Source: Jackrogersella multiformis (lineage: Eukaryota > Ascomycota > Sordariomycetes > Xylariales > Hypoxylaceae). Taken from it: DNA of 64,000 nt. Of the stretch, positions 1 through 12,391 are shown piece by piece (position 1 is the stretch's first letter; the number at the start of each line of letters is the position of its first letter). The stretch lies in NCBI GenBank assembly GCA_902806575.1, contig CADCXD010000004.1:1612001-1676000 (forward strand), in the 5' to 3' direction. Both the position numbers and the translations under genes were made by a program. The notes beneath the pieces were generated by a model. It saw only the letters and a list, made by a program, of their open reading frames with translations. It ran no database searches and had not been told where the DNA came from.

Positions 1-1
1 T

Positions 2-3000
2 TTCTCGGCTCGAACACCCTCATACCCTTTCCCACGCGTATCCACCCCTCATTTCTCCTCAGCATACTCGCACAATGTTCTTAACCAGCAGCCTCAGACT
101 GGAGTCGTCAACACCGGGGGCGCGCCTTTCGGCAGTTTTGTACTGCATGACCAGCTAAGATCTGACCCGTCGTCCCCAGCGTCGGCCATGACGTTCCTAC
201 CCCCCGGAGTGACTACCAAACAAACGAATCTCGACTTCCCTTCGCCTAATCTTTATGACTTAACGTTGATGCTCTCAGCTGAGCCTGGCTTGGAAGCGTG
301 GTGGAATAGCGTCGTCCAGATCATGACAGATTTTTACAAGGCCGAGAGGGTAATTCTTTCTGTGCCAGCTGACCCGACAGACGTCGAAAACGTGCCTTGG
401 GGACAGAAAGCCACGTATAACGCTCTAGAGGAAGATGACTTGAGCATGGGATACTTTGCAAGAGGAACTGCCGCGAATAGTGTGGGTGATCAACCCGACC
501 CTATGCCAATTTACGAAGGACTTCGAAGGGGTGACAATCACATGCGACCAGTGATTCAGAGCCGTCATTCTTTTACCTCGTACGAAGATCAAAAGGGCGC
601 CCAGGAAGTAGATGTGGAGCAAGCGGCCGGCTCGAGTCGCCAGCGGCCTGTCCTTGTTCAAAGGAGTAAGAGCTATTACCCAGGGGCTGGCAGACAAGGG
701 CCGGCCTCACCACATCCGGTATTGAATAGGCAAGCACTCGAAGAGCACGATGCCATCGAGGAGCAACAACAACCTGTTCCGACATGGGAGGCAAAGCTCG
801 AGGCGAAAAGGGAAGTCAAAGGCCGTCTCCTTCCGGTGCTGCAGGGTCTCGATTTTGAAGCAGACCCGCTCATTGACCATAACGGTATTACTCGCGTTGT
901 CGAGCGAGGCAAAGTGATTGCTTTAACTCGCACATATCCTTATCTGGACCCAGCTTCCGAAGAGAAACAACAGCAACCTAAGATCACGAAGTCTGTCCCG
1001 TCGGAAGACCCTAGGAAATTGTCAAGGAAACCTATGAGGTCCGACTCCCAGACAAAGCTATCGTCGCTACTAGCAAATGCACCTCGAGCCTTGAGTCGGA
1101 ATAGAAAATCACTATCAGTCGACAAGAAAATCCCTAGTTTATTCTCGACCATCGACGACTCTCCACCTCGACCACCCACCCCGAAATATGAAGAGTACGA
1201 ACAAGCACCCCCCTCGCCATGGTCTCAATCCCCGGTGCCTTCACCTGCTGTTCGAGCCGACCCCTCAGAAAACCCCTTTTTCACAGACGCTGTGGTTGAT
1301 GAGGAGTCGTTCAATCCGGGCCCGAGCCCTCAAGACTACTCATCGACGCAACCTCCAGAGACTATTGGGGTTGATAACTCTTGGACTGTCCTCCATGTAC
1401 CACTCAACCATATCCTCCTCTCGAAGCCTCCCCAGAAATTCAAGTTAGATCCCTCTGCGTTAGAACAGAAGGCGTCTCAACGGAGCCATATGGAGCCGAG
1501 TGTAAGTGCTGCAAGGTTACATGAACGACCATCTACCGAAGAATTAGCCAAGAATAACAAAAATTTGCCTATTGCGATCATGTCGATCCTAACCCCTATC
1601 ATACCATATCCCTCCAATTTGCGCCACTCCCTTGAACACCTCGCACCTCATTTGGCTGCGACTTTTTCCCTTTGTCGACATTATACAAATATAGAGACAG
1701 AAGTTATGGGTCTTAATCGGAAAAGACCGTCAACGAGTGGTTTCGGGGCTATTGGTCCTAATGGGCGACCAATAACAGACCCTACTATGTTTGCTCATCT
1801 TAGTTCCACACAACCCGAGGATGTCTCCCAGCGTTCGGTAACTGGAAGTCTTACCAGCCCTAGCGAATATTCAGGCCCATCCCGGAGTATCAATGTCTCT
1901 CCTAGTGGAACGCCGCTCTGGGATTCTAATTCTTTTGGGCTCGTCGTCGAGAGGCGAACCACCGGTTCCAGCCCTAGCCAGTTAGGTGGCGACAGTTACT
2001 TCGGTTCGGCATCTCGGAGTGGAAGCTTTTCCACAGAGATACCAAGTCAAGGGACATTTGCTCAGCGCGCTTCTAGAGGGGGCAATAAAGAGGGTGGCCT
2101 TATTATCGGCAAGCAACCGAGGCGGCCTGGAAGTCTTTTACATCACCAACAAGATCTGAGTTCAATGGTGAAGGACACTGAAGGCTCGGATGTCGTTGCT
2201 CATAATATTGGCGGCGCTGCTGAAGTACCTACCAATCAGGTATCAAAACAAAGACTTATGTCGAAAGACTCTTTCGATGTAAACACCGGAGTCGAGATTC
2301 AGCCATCTCGGCCGGATGTTGATGACGGTCGGAGACGTTTGTCGAATCAGAGCATACCTCCAGGTGGCCATAGGCATACTATGCTGCACTCATACGGAGG
2401 TGACTTCTCAGCATCCTTCCAGTCCTTACCCCCTAGCACTTCTTTGCTCACAAAACCTACCTCACAACCTTCAACACCAATTCGGTCTGGCTCCGCATCT
2501 GCGCCCCAAGTCACCATGCTCCCACCTTCGGACCGACTAAAAGGACTTATGCTGGACTCATTACCTGTACACGTATTTGTTGCTTTGCCTGTACATGGGG
2601 AAATCGTTTGGGTTAATAGCAGGTATCTGACCTATAGGGGTCAGACTTTGGCGGACTTAGTCGCAGATCCTTGGGGAAGTTTGCATCCCGAGGATTTTGA
2701 AGATTATATGCGTGCTTGGACTCATTCACTTCGATCGGGTGATCAATTTGCCCATACGGTTCGTCTCCGTCGCTTCGACGGTGCATATCGGTGGCACCAG
2801 GCTCGCGCAGTAGCCTCGAGAGATAAGCGAGGAGTTATAGTGCAATTCATCGGCTCCTACATGGATATCCACGACCAGAAAGTTGCCGAGTTGATGGCTC
2901 TCCGTCAAGAGGAGATCGAAATATCGGAAGCGAAGCATCGACTCCTGGCGAATCTAATTCCTCAAATAATATTCACCGCGACAGAAAACGATGGAATAAC

Positions 3001-5580
3001 ATTCGCAAATGACCAATGGCTAGCTTACACTGGCCAGAGCGACGAGGATGCGTTGGGTTTGGGCTTCATAGACTTTGTACATCCAGACGACCTAGCGAAA
3101 TGTCGATTGCCAGTAGAACGCTCTGCGGCAGCACACCATAGCGAGGATAACATGGTTGATACATCATTTGAGAACACTACGTCGACAGGACATGGATCCA
3201 TATTCACAGACGCGTTTGAAAGGCGTTCAGGGACCTTAACTCGGTACAACAGTTCTAATTCGGCTCGTGATTTTGTCACTGCGGATGTAGGCGAAATGTT
3301 TAGGAAGGGCATTCTTAAAGTTGCAACAGATAGCAATGGTCGTCTTTCCTATACGACCGAGGTACGACTTAGATCAAAGTCTGGGGAATACCGATGGCAT
3401 TTGATTAGATGCGTGGAGACCGATGATGTTGTTTTTGGTAGCGGCGCAAGCTCATACTTTGGCTCCGCGACCGATATCAACGATCACAAGCTGCTGGAGG
3501 TGAAGCTAAAAGAAGCTATGGAATCAAAAGGTAGATTCCTGAGCAATATGTCTCACGAGATCCGCACACCCCTGATCGGCATATCCGGAATGGTGAGCTT
3601 TTTACAAGATACAATACTCAACGAAGAGCAGAGGGATTACACGAATACAATACAGACTAGCGCCAACAGTCTTCTCATGATCATAAACGACATACTGGAC
3701 TTATCTAAGGTCGACGCTGGCATGATGAAACTAAATTTCGAATGGTTTCACACCCGATCCCTCATCGAGGACGTCAACGAACTGGTGTCGACAATGGCAA
3801 TTGCAAAGCGGCTCGAGCTCAATTATATTGTGGAGGAAAACGTACCTTCTTGGGTCAAGGGGGATAAAGTGCGGATTCGACAAGTCCTTCTCAACGTAAT
3901 TGGCAATGCTATCAAGTTTACCGCCGCGGGAGAGGTCTTTAGCCGGTGTAGAGTATTTTCGAGCGACGATGTTGGGCTCGGCGAGCATCATATTATGCTC
4001 GAGTTTTCGGTCATCGACACCGGGCAAGGGTTCAGTAAGGAAGAGGCTGAACTAATCTTCAAGCCTTTCAGTCAGATCGATGGGAGCAGCACTCGCCAGC
4101 ATGGCGGTAGTGGGCTAGGACTCGTGATCTCGAGGCAACTTGTGGAGCTCCATGGCGGAAGAATGGAAGGTAGCGCTATACCTGGAAAGGGCTCAACCTT
4201 CACGTTCACTGCTAAATTTGGCCTGCCGAGCCCTGACGACCATCCCCATGTGCTCAGCACTCCACCAATGACTGCGTCTATACGGTCCTCAATAGAAGGA
4301 AAGCCGATACATGACATCAAGCCTCTTCTACTACACCGAACGATGGATTCCGTCTCGACTACTAGTCCCAGCTCAGATGTGGAAGTCGCTTCCCCAGCAC
4401 TGGAGTCGTCTGGTAGTTCGGATCCTTCAGTCCGGTCAACCCGCACCCAGGATACCATACGATCTTCAGTTTCGTCAGTCAATGTCGGTCTCGTACACTT
4501 CAGCGAAGCCGCGAAAGCCAGCGGACAGGATATTTCCCAGATGAAACTTGAGATGCCTTCTGTGAAGATGTCGCCTCAGATAATGCCTACTCCAGATGGG
4601 TCCAAATTTCCCACCGGAATATCGCAATTCCGACCACCAATGTATTCGATCCTCGTTATATGCCCTCAAAATTATAGTAGGGAAGCCACGACAAGGCACA
4701 TCGAAATGACTTTACCAAAAGATGTACCACACCAGATTACAGCAATGGCAAGCGTGTCAGATGCTGAAGAGATAATTGGGGGGCACGAATCCGTCACCTT
4801 CACGCATATTGTTCTAAATCTTCCCTCAGCCGAAGGGATTATAGGAATTATTGATAAGATAATTGAGAGCTCTGCCGGTAAGACGTCAGTCCTAGTCTTA
4901 ACAGATTCTGTACAGAGACAAGCAGTTCTCAAGCTAGCTTCGGATGCCGAGCACCAGCAACTGCTAGCAGAAAAAAGAATAATATTCGTATATAAGCCAG
5001 TGAAGCCGTCTCGGTTCGCAGCGATTTTCGATCCGGGGAGGGAACGTGACCTCAGTGTGGACTTGAACCGCTCTAGCGCTGCACAGATGGTCGAAAATCA
5101 GAAGCAAAGCTACTTGGATGTAGAGAAGCGAATCGGCAATAAGGGGTACAAGGTTCTACTCGTCGAAGACAATCCCGTCAACCAGAAAGTTTTGGTCAGA
5201 TACCTGAGGAAAGTGGGCATAGAAGCAGAGATTGCCGCAGACGGCGTTGAGTGCACCGAGAAGGTGTTCGCACAACCCCCGTACCATTACTCCTTAATAT
5301 TGGTAAGTTTAGCTTCGGAATCTCGGTCTGATGTGACAACCAGCTAATATATATATGAAAGTGTGACCTTCACATGCCTCGAAAGGATGGCTTTCAAGCT
5401 TGCCGGGAGATTCGAGAATGGGAGATGCAGGCCAACCTGCGTAGGTTGCCTATTATCGCCCTGTCGGCGAACGTTATGTCGGACGTTCAAGAGAAATGCG
5501 CAGCGGCGGGTTTCAGCGACTATGTTACAAAGCCAGTCGACTTCGTTGACTTAAGTACGGCAATGTCAAACTTCTTCTGA
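2..5580 (+). CDS. Hybrid histidine kinase (GAF-like, PAS-PAS, HisKA, HATPase, REC), 5' end outside window
   Basis: Two-component sensor kinase predicted to autophosphorylate on His and pass the phosphate to its own receiver domain. Exons 2..5302 and 5362..5580; the intron has a GTAAGT donor and an AG at 5360-5361. Visible domains in order: GAF-like segment (about nt 250-470), a long Ser/Pro-rich linker, PAS1 (about 2540-2880), PAS2 (about 2940-3490), HisKA with the H-box SHEIRTP (His codon 3554-3556), HATPase with N-box NVIGNAIKF and G-boxes DTGQGF and GGSGLGL, then REC starting at VLLVEDNP (about 5155). The phospho-acceptor Asp (CDLHMP) is codon 5365-5367, just after the intron; the REC Lys lies in TKPVD. 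ATG 188 is the first in-window Met, but the frame is open without a stop back to base 2 and reads like protein, so the true start is probably upstream. The architecture resembles fungal class X kinases such as Neurospora DCC-1; that class assignment is from memory. Confidence 0.93.
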
Positions 5581-6403
5581 TGCGTCTGCCGTGTCGACGA
5601 TATCAGTTAGTAGCAATGGGGTGCTTTTAAGATACGGTGAATACATATGTATGGCGTTCCCAGGAGATAGAGCTTTTTACAAAAGGACAGCGTTGTATAC
5701 CACGATTGCATCCGTCGGGCGGTTGAGGCTGGAGATTATTAAAACATTTGTATTTCTGTTGAATGGCGCATGTACCACTAAGATAGGTTGGGCAGGGCCA
5801 AAGACGCCAGGGTTCACAATCGGTTTTACGGGATCGGCGACGTTTTACTAGGTTGGAGGAATTTGTACAAACGCAGGCCGGCAATCAATCGATGGCCATA
5901 TATCCTCCGTTAGCAGCAGCAGCAGCATCATCATCATAACTTTCACGGCCAACATTGGGGTGTTTGATAGAGAAAGTCGGAGGAAAAGCAAACCAGGGTA
6001 GTTTCCTTTTTTCTCTTTTCTCTTCTAGACGTGGCTGTAAGGGATGGCTGGCGAGGGCGTTTCTTCCCAGCCGTGAAGTTCCTGCTGAGATATTCATATT
6101 CCCATAAAGGAGTCAAGGGTTTGCATTGATTTTCTCGGTGGGTAGGCCTGATGACAGCGATATCACTTTGTTTATACGTGGGCATATTCAATTCGATACC
6201 ATTTTATGATACTTGTTATAAGTCTGTTTTCTCCAATATTACAAGTGATGCTACAATATCAGAATACAGCCGTATAGACAACCTATCAGGTGCCAGCTTA
6301 ATCAACGCATAACTCCGTTGTTGGAAGTATGGCCTTCAGGCCTAGTACCTTATCCTCACTTGAGGTTTTAGATTGGTGGGTATCTCATTCAAGTTCCAAT
6401 CCC
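5581..6403. other. Convergent 3' intergenic region
   Basis: This holds the 3' flanks of the histidine kinase and of the minus-strand PRKRIP1-type gene. Only short opposing reading frames without family resemblance are present, plus a short (CAG/CAT)n-like stretch near 5915-5938. I see no gene. Confidence 0.6.
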
Positions 6404-7069
6404 TTAGTCCTCCTCGATGACGATGCCCTTCGCCTCTTCTGGTAGCGCATCTTCTTGCGCGGGCGCCTCGCTATCCGCCGTGTTTTCCGCCTCCTCCGGT
6501 TTGTCTATCCTCGCACCGACTCTTGCTTTGACGCCCTTCGATGGCGCGGTAGCAACAGTTTTACTGCCACTACCATTATTGCCAACTGCCTCCGCGCCAC
6601 CGCCGTTGTTCGCTCCGCCTACGGCGCCGTTCTTAGCCTTGGCCTTCCTAGCCTTGGCCTTCTCGCGCTTCTCCCTGTTCTTCTTCGTCTTCTCGTCGTC
6701 CAGCTTCTTCTTCTCCTCCTTGGTCCTCTCGAAGTGCTCGGTGACGCGCTCGCCGAGGACCTCCTCGTCCATGCGGCGCAGGCGCTCATACTCGCGGCGG
6801 CGGCTGGCCTTGTAGACGTGGAACTCGCCGGAGCCGGCGCCGGCGCTGGAGCCCTGGACGTTGGTGACGATCTCGGGCGGCGGCGGCAGGCCGCGCTTCC
6901 TGGAGGCGGCGGCGGGGTCCGGGATGCGCACCTCCTGGTCGGGCTTGGAGAAGAGCGCGTCGAGCTCGCGCGCCTGCGCCGAGAGCGGCGTGAGCGCGCG
7001 CTTCTTGGTCGGGCGTTTGGACCGCGGGTCGGCCGACGTGGGGATGCTTTCGGGGCCTTCGCCGGACAT
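6404..7069 (-). CDS. PRKRIP1: PRKRIP1 family (DUF1168) splicing-associated protein
   Basis: Single-exon gene of 221 aa. The family signature SSAGAGSGEFHVY followed by a basic RRREYERL stretch (about residues 73-97) is nearly identical to the core of human PRKRIP1, a nuclear dsRNA-binding protein found in catalytic-stage spliceosomes. Residues about 110-150 form a long Lys/Glu/Arg-rich predicted helix, typical of the family. The C-terminal third is low complexity (Gly/Ala/Asn-rich, then acidic, ending IVIEED) and is longer than in the animal protein. The gene is GC-rich relative to its flanks, which creates long shadow frames on the opposite strand. It is divergent from the Det1-type gene at 8541. 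The spliceosomal role is inferred from the family. Confidence 0.9.
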   Translation of the reverse strand: MSGEGPESIPTSADPRSKRPTKKRALTPLSAQARELDALFSKPDQEVRIPDPAAASRKRGLPPPPEIVTNVQGSSAGAGSGEFHVYKASRRREYERLRRMDEEVLGERVTEHFERTKEEKKKLDDEKTKKNREKREKAKARKAKAKNGAVGGANNGGGAEAVGNNGSGSKTVATAPSKGVKARVGARIDKPEEAENTADSEAPAQEDALPEEAKGIVIEED

Positions 7070-8540
7070 GGTGTGGTTTGCTGCCGGCAGATATCTCGGA
7101 TGCCTGTCTGGCTGGCTGGCTAATGTAGGGCCTGGGAGATTCTACGTCCGGCTGACGCTTGTGGGGTTAGAGCCAACCTCCTCCTTCCCGATTCTTGTTC
7201 GTGCAGCTAACAGCGAGTGTTTTTGGTTAATCGTTGCTGATTCGGGAGTTGAGGCTCTGGCGATTCGAGGTGTGTGGTCGTACGTTGATGGCGTGATGCT
7301 GAAGCCTCTTTTGTGATGGTGAGAGAAAGTGGTTCGAAATGGAGATTTCGGACGTGTCTGGAAACATGCGATGGGCCGAGGTGTGCAGAAATAGAAATTC
7401 ACCGACTGTCTTAGGAACCGGCAAGTGGTTATGGAAATGATTGGAATGGCTTGTCTCTGTTTGGTACGAGGCTGTAAATTAGGAGAGTTGTAAATTGAGA
7501 ATGATGACGATAATGATGAGGCTGCCATAGAAAAGAAAACAAGTGGAGCCCATTAACTTTGACGGCAACGCCACATCTCACCGGGTGTACTTGCTATACC
7601 TGGTGTACCTAAGTACAAAGGCATTGTACAATACAAAGAGACAAAGGCACCCCACGGGTCGTCCCTGCAGCGTCACGCTAGGAAACAGATCCAAGTACAA
7701 CTCAATACTGGAGCCGAAATCGGGCTGAAGGGGTGGTCAGCCAGATGGCAGACTTTATTCAAGCCAATCAGAATTTAGCATTTATAGACAACTTAGCGTT
7801 TTAGGCTTCTTTAACGCATGGCTAACAGGGGAACCCCGACAACTCGGCACCGGACACGAAATTTGGTTGGCAGAAGGGAAAAGCTGTGAAACAAGCCCAA
7901 CATACACTAGGTACATCCGTACTACAGCGTTTAAGCATCCTACCTGCCTACCTGCACTACCTGCATTTTGGGCCACCCCTTGTAGACCCTTGTTCCCCCC
8001 TTTACTACGTACTATGGTACTCCGACGATTTTTAATCCAGTAAATTCATGCAGATTGTATTTATATTTCTACATCTACAACCCCTTTGAGACATTTGTAC
8101 GACACAACGCCTGCAACGTGTTGCAGTAGTCTATCACTTTATATCTCACTGCCTTTCTCTCAGCCTGATAGTTTAAAGAGAAATAATTTAAATTCGATAG
8201 TATCTCTCGTTTATGATTTGGAATCACTTTGTCCTGGGTCATCAGATCAAGTCAGAGTCAGAGAGTCTTGTTTTCTTCAGCATTCTCCCACCGTCTTCTC
8301 CCCTCTTCTCGATTGAGTGACTTGCCACATTACCCTAAATAGTTATAAGAGTGTATCTGCCTAGGTAGTTATCTTCTTTGAACGAAAAAAACCAAAAAAA
8401 AACAGACAAGCTGCCAAAGCTCAAATTTCGTTGAAATTCGATCCAGTGGAATCGACTTTGCCTCCCTACCCAAGAATATTGCGTCATCGTAGGCGCATTG
8501 CAAGAAAAGAAAAAAAAGCTATAGGATCTAACCTTTAATC
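7070..8540. other. Divergent intergenic / shared promoter region
   Basis: This separates the minus-strand PRKRIP1-type gene from the plus-strand Det1-type gene and presumably holds both promoters and leaders. A 128-codon minus-strand frame at 7142-7528 ends 72 nt upstream of the PRKRIP1 start; it has no family signature and may be leader sequence. A-rich tracts near 8382-8403 and 8501-8518 precede the Det1 start. Confidence 0.5.
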
Positions 8541-10108
8541 ATGGGTCGTCCAAGGCTTATTATATTGATCAGACATGCCCAGTCTGAGGGCAACAGTATG
8601 TCATTACTTCTTATTAAAAAACCAAGTTTAGAGACTTACACAACTACACATACAGAGAACCGAGAGATCCACCAGACCATCCCCGACCATAGAGTCAAGT
8701 TAACCCCTGAAGGATGGCAGCAAGCCCGTGACGCAGGCAGTCGATTACGCGCCATGCTACGCCCGGAAGATACCCTCCAATTTTATACCTCGCCTTACCG
8801 ACGAACGAGAGAGACAACCGAGGGGATTTTAGAGACCTTGACATCCGACGATCCTGACCCTTCACCTTTTAAGCGAAGGAACATGAAGGTATACGAGGAG
8901 CCCCGATTGCGAGAACAAGATTTTGGAAATTTCCAGCCATGCAGTGCCGAAATGGAACGCATGTGGCAAGAGCGTGCTGACTATGGACATTTCTTCTATC
9001 GTATCCCAAATGGCGAGAGTGCTGCTGATGCTTACGATCGTGTGTCTGGGTTCAACGAGAGTTTATGGCGTCAGTTTGGAGAAGAAGACTTTCCCAGTGT
9101 TTGTGTTTTGGGTATGTAACAAGATCCCAAGTCTCCTATTCCTATTTGCGTGTCATCTCCCGAGTGTCCTGGCCTCTAACATATAGATTAGTAACACACG
9201 GTCTCATGTCTCGCGTCTTCCTAATGAAGTGGTACCATTTCTCTGTCGAGTATTTCGAAGATCTAAGAAATGTCAACCACTGCGAATTCCTTATCATGAA
9301 GAAGCAGCCGGACAGTGGCAGATATGACCTTGAGAACAAACTCAGGACGTGGTCCGAACTACGCCGTGAGCGAGCTGCCCTGAAGGCAAAAGAGGACGAA
9401 AAGGAACTAACAGAAACTGGAAAGAAGAAAGAGCTCAGCAAGTTCGAGAGACAGAACAGCACCCCGATCCCGCCACGCCAATGGGGCGGCTGCCCTCAAG
9501 GTTGTGACCATGGGAAGGATTTCAAGATACGTCATGACTTGGCAGAACTCCGACAGCATGATGAAGACAGTGCTAAGGATGGATTTACCGGCAAAGCTCT
9601 CGAGGTTAATGGCACTATAGCCAGTCGCCGTCATCCAGCCAAAAGAGTTCAAGGACCCAATAATTCCGATGACGACTCAGACGATCCACGTGCCAGACCC
9701 ACCCCTCATATCGACGTGACTAAGGCTCAAGAAGATATCGTTTCCTCGCCAGATGGGACACCATCCTACATCACGATCGAAGATCGACTTCGCAACTCGC
9801 TCAAGACCCCACAGAAGTCGGTTTTTTTACATACTGGGCGAGACTTCGGAGGCACTTATTCGGGACATGCTAGTGAAGAGGAATTTTCAGAGAACGATGC
9901 CCGCGAACGTCTCGCCGCTAAGGCCGCCCGCGTTAGGAACGGCACGTTATTGAGCAGCAGAGATCTATCGGCTACACGACATGCACACGCCAATAGGCTT
10001 GGTGATGCGCCTAACAATTCCGACCAGGGATCCGACGGAGATAACGAAGCAGACGATCTTGACAAGGTTGAGCAGGAGGAGAGGAGCGTTAGGGGAAGTG
10101 TCTACTAG
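8541..10108 (+). CDS. DET1: Phosphoglycerate-mutase-fold (histidine phosphatase) protein, Det1-like
   Basis: Exons 8541..8595, 8656..9111 and 9192..10108 give 475 aa. The N-terminal half is a histidine phosphatase domain: catalytic LIRHAQSEGN at residues 9-18, then TSPYRRTRET, EPRLREQDFGNF, YGHFFYRIPNGESAADAYDRV and, across intron 2, VTHGLMSRVFLMKW with the second catalytic His. These blocks match yeast Det1 (YDR051C), an acid-phosphatase-like protein linked to sterol transport. The C-terminal 240 residues are charged, Ser/Asp-rich and probably disordered, and are absent from the shorter yeast protein. Intron 1 is 60 nt and stop-free; intron 2 needs the ATTAG acceptor to keep VTHG intact. The substrate is not predictable from sequence. 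Confidence 0.9.
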
Positions 10109-10632
10109 GTTAAAGCGGGTTCTGGTCGGTTTCATAGTTTGTCACCCATTTGTACCGGATTGGAGAGATACCCTTTATGACTAGCACATGTGCCAAATAG
10201 AATGAATATGAGCTGTTTGAATATCAGATTTGTGTTGGACGATTTGAGCGTGAATGTTTTCCCTTGAACTTACCATCCCTTTGGTTGCATAGACTTCTCA
10301 TAATCGTGATTGGTAGAAGGTATAGGTAGTTTCTATAACTACCTAGGTACCTAGTTGATATATTCTCTTTATAACGCCACATATCTATTGTGAATTAGAA
10401 TCCTAAAAAAACTAAAAACAAAGCCGTAACCCATAACCTTCTCTTGAGGTCCATGTTCCAAAGCTCTATAATATACACAGGACTCTTTGTAGAGATCTTT
10501 ACCTAAGTAGATACTAAATATAGAGTAATCTATGGCGGATCATTTATTGTGATTACAGCTATCATATGATCGATCTTACCTTTCCTCTTGTGGTATGTTA
10601 CCAATCTTGATTTTCCTCGTCTTCAATCGCCA
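10109..10632. other. Intergenic region
   Basis: AT-rich spacer between the Det1-type gene and the next plus-strand gene. It contains a TACCTAGGTAC palindromic cluster at 10340-10355 but no reading frame of interest. Confidence 0.5.
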
Positions 10633-11899
10633 ATGCCTCATCACGCTCCAGATACCCCATCCAACGAGAAGAGTACTTCCCCTCAAAACACACAGTTCCT
10701 CGAAGCTACCTTGACGGAGAAGGCAGCTGCGGACCAGACCGTCACTCAGACAAAGTTTTCGTATGATAGAGATGTTATCATAGCAGCTGGTCAGCTCATA
10801 GAGCATCACGAGCGTTACGGGTCCGACGCCGTGCCTCCCAGGGACGTGTTTGCTTCGTGGCTGGAAGATAATAAGGAGCGGTTCATCGAGGCGAGGAGAA
10901 CTGGTCGTGATCATAGGAGCAGTCGTAATGTCAACACGCACAGAACGAGGGACCTAATACCAGCAAGATCAGTACAAGGGCGCAGGTCATCCAACCTTAC
11001 GTTACTATCGAGTCGTTCGCCTAGTCTACAGACCGGAGAGAAGTCGCCGGAACGTCAGGTAGAACGGGGTGGGCATGAAGCTAGCCGTGCCACAGGGATC
11101 TGCCGACATATACATAAGTGCCGGCGTAAGGTTCGTGGGATACGGAAAGGGTATGCAATCTCCTAAGTCGCGCGGGTGCGGCTGTGTATCCTGCCGGTGG
11201 TGCAGAGCAAGTACAGCTAGATACCTTCGAAAGGGAATATATCTACGGCCCTAACAATCGTAATGGATGCTTCCGGGAAGGGATCGCGAGTGTTCAGGGC
11301 TATGTTGACCAAGAACAAGACGGGGAGTCATTTCTACAACAGAGGGCAAGTCCAAGGCTAAATCCATCGACAAGCTTACTCCCAGTGTAGAATCGATATC
11401 CCACAGCAGTAGCAGCAGTAGCATAACAGTAGCACTCGGTCGGTCGGAAAGAGAAGCAGCTCCGTCACCACCGGAACAAAATAGTCGTTTCCACATCAAC
11501 CAAGTTGCCCATCTGGCGCCAACGTACATTGCAGCTGAGCGGTCGCGGTCACTCCTTGATATCCATGGATCCCCTCGCAACAGCTGGTCTTCCAACACTG
11601 GAGATGTGAGCAATGGTAGTAAGCGAGTCTTAAAGGATATCCAGCAGCATGACCGCGGAAGCAGTAGTACTTTGGTTAGAGATAGGGAGGCCCTGCAGAG
11701 CCGGATCCGCGCCGCGGGGTTTCTGAGCGGCGAGGCGTGGCTTGACGGGCTCGACGGGCTCACTGGGGAATCTGGCGAGCGCGTGGGCGTGCGGTTCGTT
11801 GCCAGGCCGCTTGGGAGGGGGTCAGGATCGGGCTCTGGGGGAGGAAGGGGACTCCTACTAAGAGCAGGGAAGAGGAGGCCGTATAGCATAGATTTGTAA
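10633..11899 (+). CDS. Hypothetical protein, gene model uncertain (possible frameshifts)
   Basis: I do not recognise this gene. A coding-like frame starts at ATG 10633 (MPHHAPDTPSNEK) and stops at 11166. A second frame is open from 11309 to 11899 and reads as Ser/Arg-rich protein ending RRPYSIDL. One consistent join is 10633..11125 with 11343..11899 (GTAAGG donor at 11126, ACAG acceptor at 11341-11342), giving 349 aa. A third coding-like island at 11263-11343 would lie inside that intron, so alternative introns, an extra exon or real frameshifts are possible. The C-terminal part has a Gly/Ser-rich tract at about 11815-11850. A long minus-strand frame over the same DNA looks like a shadow. Nothing points to a function. 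Confidence 0.4.
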
Positions 11900-12391
11900 G
11901 AGGTAGGGTCCTATTAGACAGGGAAAGGGGAGTACATATGCATTTATGGAAGAAGTTGGTGTTAGGTGGGTTGTTATCCGGGCCCCTTCAAATCTTACAC
12001 TTTTTGTATTTGAAGTACCTAAGTCCGGGAATAATCTCGCTTTAATTCAAGGCCGAATACAATACCTACCTGGTACCTACCTAGAGGATCAGATAACTTG
12101 CCTAGGTACGTAGTAAAGTTCAAATATTCTACTATTAAACTCTCTCGGATCTTATTTTTACTTTTAAGTTGAATCTAATCTGTACCTAAAGTCAAAAGCA
12201 CTGGGGGCCCATGTCGGTCATTTGTTCCCCCACGTGGATTGATCTCATAGTGGGGTTACAATCCGAATCTGTAGCCCAAAAAAAGTTCAATTATTAACTA
12301 TAACCTCCAAAAGTTTTTAATAAAAGTTATATTCATGAAATCAACAACATCGTGAGACTTTGAGTTTCTCGCAAGAAGGACGAGAGTCGCC
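11900..12391. other. Intergenic region
   Basis: AT-rich spacer upstream of the Trm6 gene, with CCTAGGTAC-type motifs near 12062-12118. No gene seen. Confidence 0.5.

Noticed and set aside
6455..7123. 222-codon plus-strand frame over the PRKRIP1-type gene
   Set aside because: It lacks a true ATG and mirrors a GC-rich coding exon with a clear family match on the other strand.
7142..7528. 128-codon minus-strand frame upstream of PRKRIP1
   Set aside because: No family features, Ser/Thr-rich composition, and it lies where the leader or promoter is expected. A uORF-containing leader remains possible.
11251..11889. 212-codon minus-strand frame
   Set aside because: The opposite strand reads as a more natural protein; this frame is Pro/Leu/Ser-rich shadow sequence.
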